A stretch of DNA of 64,000 bases from Nitrospirota bacterium (GTDB lineage Bacteria > UBA2233), in contig WOZJ01000071.1 in assembly GCA_011620345.1 (NCBI GenBank), positions 16,580 through 80,579 on the forward strand, read 5' to 3'. Positions 61,005 to 64,000 of the stretch are shown here, piece after piece; position 1 is the first letter of the stretch, and every line of letters starts with the position of its first letter. Under the pieces are notes generated by a model. The model searched no databases. It saw nothing but the letters and a program-made list of their open reading frames with translations, and had not been told where the DNA came from. The position numbers and the translations under genes were made by a program.

Positions 61005-61036
61005 GGCGATTGCATCGCCTTTCGTGTGCGACACGA
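61005..61036 (+). other. Two tandem short hairpins between flgB and flgC
   Basis: GGCGAT-TGC-ATCGCC (61005-61019) and TCGTGT-GCG-ACACGA (61022-61036), each a perfect six-pair stem with a three-base loop. They may stabilise the transcript or cause partial termination between the genes. No long T-run follows. Confidence 0.5.
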
Positions 61037-61062
61037 GGCGGGTCATTCGAAAAGGAGGGTCT

Positions 61063-61503
61063 ATGTCGGTATTTGATGCGTTCAACATCGGGGCTTCAGG
61101 TCTTTCGGCCGAGAGGTTCCGGATGAACCTGGTCGCTTCGAACTTAGCCAACGCGAACGCGACCCGCTCGGAAGACGGCGGGGCCTACCGAAGAAGGGAT
61201 GCCGTGTTTTCGGCTCTTCCTTATGGTGAGGCAGAAAAAGGCGCTCTTTCCGGGGAACCAACTAGCCCGTTGGCCAAGGTTGGCGTGGTCGGAGTGGATA
61301 TCGATCAAAGAGACCCGAGGCGAATGTACGACCCTGGCCATCCAGACGCCGATGCCGCAGGGTATGTCTCTTACCCAAACATCAACGTGGTCGACGAAAT
61401 GGTCAACCTCCTCAATGCACAGCGCTCTTACGAAGCGAACGCCGCAGGGATCGATGCGGCCAAACAAATGGCCCTCAGGGCGCTTGAAATCGGGAGAGGA
61501 TAA
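61063..61503 (+). CDS. flgC: Flagellar basal-body rod protein FlgC
   Basis: Rod subunit, 146 residues. N-terminal signature GASGLSAERFRMNLVASNLANANA and C-terminal GYVSYPNINVVDEMVNLLNAQRSYEANA are typical. AAGGAGGG lies upstream of ATG 61063; the longer frame from 61024 lacks one. Confidence 0.96.
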   Translation: MSVFDAFNIGASGLSAERFRMNLVASNLANANATRSEDGGAYRRRDAVFSALPYGEAEKGALSGEPTSPLAKVGVVGVDIDQRDPRRMYDPGHPDADAAGYVSYPNINVVDEMVNLLNAQRSYEANAAGIDAAKQMALRALEIGRG

Positions 61504-61506
61504 GAA

Positions 61507-61827
61507 ATGGACCCTGCAATCACGCCGCTGGCCGCATACTATGCCGAGAAGGTATCCGGCATCGTCGCCGGGCCGTCGGCTCAGCCGGGGCAAAAAACAG
61601 ACCCGGCCGAATCGTTTTTCTCGATGCTCAATAAGGCGATGAACCAAGTCAATGACGACAAACTCCAAGCCGAGAGGAGCGCTGAAGAACTCTCTTTGGG
61701 CAGGAGCCGCGACGTCCATTCGACAATCATCGCGATGGAAAGGGCCGATACGGAGTTTCGCCTGCTTCAGCAGGTGCGCAACAAGCTCCTGGATAGTTAC
61801 AACGAGCTCTTTAGGATGTCCGTCTAA
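61507..61827 (+). CDS. fliE: Flagellar hook-basal body complex protein FliE
   Basis: Joins the MS ring and rod; 106 residues. The C-terminal half is diagnostic: SFFSMLNKAMNQVNDDKLQAE and DVHSTIIAMERADTEFRLLQQVRNKLLDSYNE. Three bases after flgC and two before fliF. Confidence 0.94.
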   Translation: MDPAITPLAAYYAEKVSGIVAGPSAQPGQKTDPAESFFSMLNKAMNQVNDDKLQAERSAEELSLGRSRDVHSTIIAMERADTEFRLLQQVRNKLLDSYNELFRMSV

Positions 61828-61829
61828 GC

Positions 61830-63542
61830 ATGAATGCATGGCTCAAGCGCGTCTTTGAGGGCGCAAGGGAGCTTTTTGGGCGCTTAAGCCCCCTGCAAAA
61901 GGGCCTGGGTCTTGCAGGTTTAGGCCTTTTGCTTGCGTTGGCGCTGTTTTTCGCGTTTCGAGGGACTGAGCCGATGTATGCCCCTTTGTACAAAGGGCTT
62001 GCATCCTCGGATAGGGAGGCCGTTTTGGTTGAGCTCGAAGAAAAGAAGGTCTCCTACAGGGTCCAGGGCGAAACCAAAGAGATTTGGGTTCCAGCGGAGC
62101 AGGTGCGTGCCCTGAGGGCCGATTTGGCCAGCAAGGGCTTGCCGAAGGCGCTTCCTGTCGGGTTTGAGCTGTTCGATCAAACCAGGGTGGGGATTACAGA
62201 GTTTACCCAAAGGGTAAACCTCTTAAGGGCCCTTCAAGGGGAGTTGGAGCGCACCATCGAGACGATTGAGGGCGTGGAACAGGCGAGGGTGCATCTCGTC
62301 CTCCCTGACGAGACGCTTTTTGTGGAAGACGAAAAGCCTGCAAGCGCCTCTGTGGTCCTTAAGCTCAAAAGGGGGATAGATCTGGCCCCAGAGCAGGTCA
62401 AAGGGGTTTCCTTCCTCATGTCTCGTGCGGTCAAGGGGCTGGACCCAAAGAACGTTACGATCGTGGACGAACGGGGCAAAGTTCTAACCTTCGAAGAGGA
62501 CGAAAGCGCTGGGATAGCAAAGCTTACGAACACCCAGTTTCGGATTAAGCGGGCTTTTGAAGGGGAACTCGAGCGCAAGCTTCTTCAGATGCTCACTCCG
62601 GTTGTCGGAAAGCGCAAGGTACTCGTCTCTGCGTCTGCCATGCTCGATTTCTCCAAGGCGGAGCATACTCAGGAGACGTACGACCCAGACGCAACGGCAG
62701 TCCGCTCCGAAGAGCGAGAAAGAGAGTCGGAGGTAGGGCTGGGGCCTCCATCCCCTATCGGCGTGCCCGGCGTCATGACAAACGTGCCCGCTGCCGGGGG
62801 TCAGCAGCCTGCCCAACAGCAGGCGACGAACCAGCGCTCGAAATCGCACGACATCACAAACTACGAAGTTAGCAAACTGATTCGCCACGTCGTGGAGCCT
62901 TACGGGGTCATCCGAAGGCTTACCGTTGGGGTACTTTTGGATGGGAAGCGGCAAAACGGTCGTTACATCCCCTTGAACACTCAAGATCTGGCCAAGATTG
63001 ACGGCTTGGTGCGGGGGGCCATAGGCTATGATGAAAATCGAGGCGATCAAATCCGTGTGGTCAACATTCCGTTTGCCGAGGAAGGGGTTATGAACGAAAG
63101 GGAGCTTGCCCTCGAGATGGCCCGTCACGAGTTTTGGGTCAGCATGTTTAAACTAGGGATCGTCGCGCTTGGGCTGGTCCTGCTCGTATTTTTCGTGGTT
63201 CGTCCAGTATTGAGCTTTTTCTTCCCTCGAAGGCCCGCCGAAGCAAAAGGGGGTGCAGTTTTGGAAGAAGGAGCGCTCCCCGAAGAAGGGCTGAATGCCG
63301 AGATGCGCGGGCCTATCTTTCCCGAAGAAGGGGAGGGGACGCCTTTGCAGGCGAAACCTCCGTCAGAAAAGCCGGAAACGCAGCCTTCCACAACCAGTGA
63401 ACCGAAGTACTTCGACAGAATCCTGAGGGCAAGCGGAGAGAACCCGAAAGTTCTCGCAAAGGCCCTAGAGGTGCTTGTCAAGGGGCAAGAGGCCAAAAGG
63501 TCTCCCTCGTCACCAGCCGAGGTTGAAGCCGGGCAAGGTTAA
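61830..63542 (+). CDS. fliF: Flagellar MS-ring protein FliF
   Basis: Forms the membrane MS ring; 570 residues. Two membrane helices flank the periplasmic ring-building domains: LGLAGLGLLLALALFFAF near residue 30 and LGIVALGLVLLVFFVVRP near residue 445. Ring motifs include YAPLYKGLASSDREAVLVEL and EGVEQARVHLVLPDE. The cytoplasmic C-terminal tail, which binds FliG, is present and rich in Glu and Pro; it is longer than in E. coli-type proteins. Confidence 0.96.
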   Translation: MNAWLKRVFEGARELFGRLSPLQKGLGLAGLGLLLALALFFAFRGTEPMYAPLYKGLASSDREAVLVELEEKKVSYRVQGETKEIWVPAEQVRALRADLASKGLPKALPVGFELFDQTRVGITEFTQRVNLLRALQGELERTIETIEGVEQARVHLVLPDETLFVEDEKPASASVVLKLKRGIDLAPEQVKGVSFLMSRAVKGLDPKNVTIVDERGKVLTFEEDESAGIAKLTNTQFRIKRAFEGELERKLLQMLTPVVGKRKVLVSASAMLDFSKAEHTQETYDPDATAVRSEERERESEVGLGPPSPIGVPGVMTNVPAAGGQQPAQQQATNQRSKSHDITNYEVSKLIRHVVEPYGVIRRLTVGVLLDGKRQNGRYIPLNTQDLAKIDGLVRGAIGYDENRGDQIRVVNIPFAEEGVMNERELALEMARHEFWVSMFKLGIVALGLVLLVFFVVRPVLSFFFPRRPAEAKGGAVLEEGALPEEGLNAEMRGPIFPEEGEGTPLQAKPPSEKPETQPSTTSEPKYFDRILRASGENPKVLAKALEVLVKGQEAKRSPSSPAEVEAGQG

Positions 63543-63568
63543 GGCGAAAACAAGGAATAGGTGCAACG

Positions 63569-64000
63569 ATGGAAGAACCGGCGCAGGAGGATTGGTTAGG
63601 TACGCGGCCAGAGGACGAGGCCTCGCGTGTAGACGATGTCGTCCGGTTTGGCGAACCTAGGGACAAAAGATCGGGCGGGGACGAGAGCACGCAGCAGATG
63701 CCGCTCGATTCGCTCACAAAGGCGCTTGTGATTTATTCCATTATGCCAAAGGACATGGTTGCGGCCGTCTCGCAAAGCCTAAGCCCGGAAACGCTCGAAA
63801 CCTTGCTTAAGGCGAAGTCGGAAAGGCGAATCGAAGGCTTCAGCGAGGATGCGGTCATGATCATCGTGGACGAGTTTATTTTCTTAATAGGCCATGTCTT
63901 GGGCGTTCTTCAAGAAAAAGAGGGAAGGACTGCCCAAGAGGAGCAAAAACAAGAGGAAGCGCCTTCTGCCCCCCAAGCAGAAGAACCACCTCCAACAACA
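63569..64000 (+). CDS. FliG-like N-terminal domain protein, 3' end outside window
   Basis: The first 144 residues are visible. An acidic ~45-residue lead is followed by DSLTKALVIYSIMPKDMVAAVSQ and SLSPETLETLLKAKSERRI, which fits the KAAILLLSLG...L-x-x-E-E pattern of the FliG N-terminal domain that binds FliF. The position after fliF also fits fliG. It is odd that after residue ~115 the chain turns into a Glu/Gln/Pro-rich linker (QEEAPSAPQAEEPPPTT) instead of the FliG middle domain. It may be a divergent FliG or a FliG_N fusion with another switch or export protein. AAGGAATAGGTG precedes ATG 63569. Confidence 0.6.
   Translation, partial: MEEPAQEDWLGTRPEDEASRVDDVVRFGEPRDKRSGGDESTQQMPLDSLTKALVIYSIMPKDMVAAVSQSLSPETLETLLKAKSERRIEGFSEDAVMIIVDEFIFLIGHVLGVLQEKEGRTAQEEQKQEEAPSAPQAEEPPPTT

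Noticed and set aside
57402-64000. Sigma54- or sigma28-type promoters for the flagellar genes
   Set aside because: I looked for TGGCAC-N5-TTGC and TAAA-N15-GCCGATAA patterns upstream of the flagellar genes and found none convincing.

Overview
The window looks like a chromosomal stretch of a flagellated Gram-negative (diderm) bacterium. TamB, Lnt, a CpoB/YbgF-like lipoprotein and several lipobox proteins point to an outer membrane. Two gene orders recall deltaproteobacterial / Desulfobacterota-type genomes: topA-sppA-trmFO-xerC-hslV-hslU-argB, and argBDFGH-lipoprotein-lysA-dapF-dapA-dapB-dapL. I infer the lineage from gene order only and name no species.

Layout. 1-3.7 kb (+): the 3' part of tamB and an MscS channel. 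3.7-9.8 kb (-): lnt, corC, ybeY, pgpH and phoH, a conserved envelope/RNA-quality-control operon, followed by tRNA-His. 10.2-15.1 kb (+): a NifU-like scaffold, then a tightly overlapping set of circularly permuted ATP-grasp, alpha-E, transglutaminase-like and two zinc-carboxypeptidase-like (AstE) genes. 15.2-24.4 kb: an oligopeptide ABC importer (oppF apart; fused oppC-oppD, oppB and oppA together), interrupted by a divergent cassette of a LexA-like self-cleaving repressor, a RecA-like protein without a Walker A, an 85-residue protein and a family B DNA polymerase whose proofreading motifs are lost. 24.5-31.9 kb: two exported C45-type Ntn-hydrolases, three GNAT domains (one fused to a SPASM-like cysteine cluster), a FliS-like protein and a metallo-beta-lactamase-fold enzyme.

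32.0-53.3 kb (+): one long run of 19 genes read the same way, topA to lipA, with many 1-4 base stop/start overlaps. It makes topoisomerase I, signal peptide peptidase, a tRNA methyltransferase, a recombinase and HslVU, then arginine (argBDFGH) and lysine/diaminopimelate (lysA, dapF, dapA, dapB, dapL) biosynthesis, folK and lipA. It ends in a strong hairpin. 53.4-57.0 kb: Fe/Mn superoxide dismutase, a PolX/PHP protein with a degraded polymerase site, a CpoB/YbgF-like lipoprotein and a ferredoxin. 57.2-64.0 kb (+): an apparent structured RNA leader, then a lipoprotein, a degenerate-GGDEF protein, FhlB, a repeat protein and flgB-flgC-fliE-fliF plus a FliG-like gene cut by the window edge.

The most promising unusual system is the repressor / RecA-like / PolB cassette at 16.3-20.0 kb. 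It has the layout expected of a damage-inducible mutagenesis operon, built on a family B polymerase where known cassettes use ImuB-DnaE2. Next come the leader RNA before the flagellar operon and the SPASM-like/GNAT fusion.
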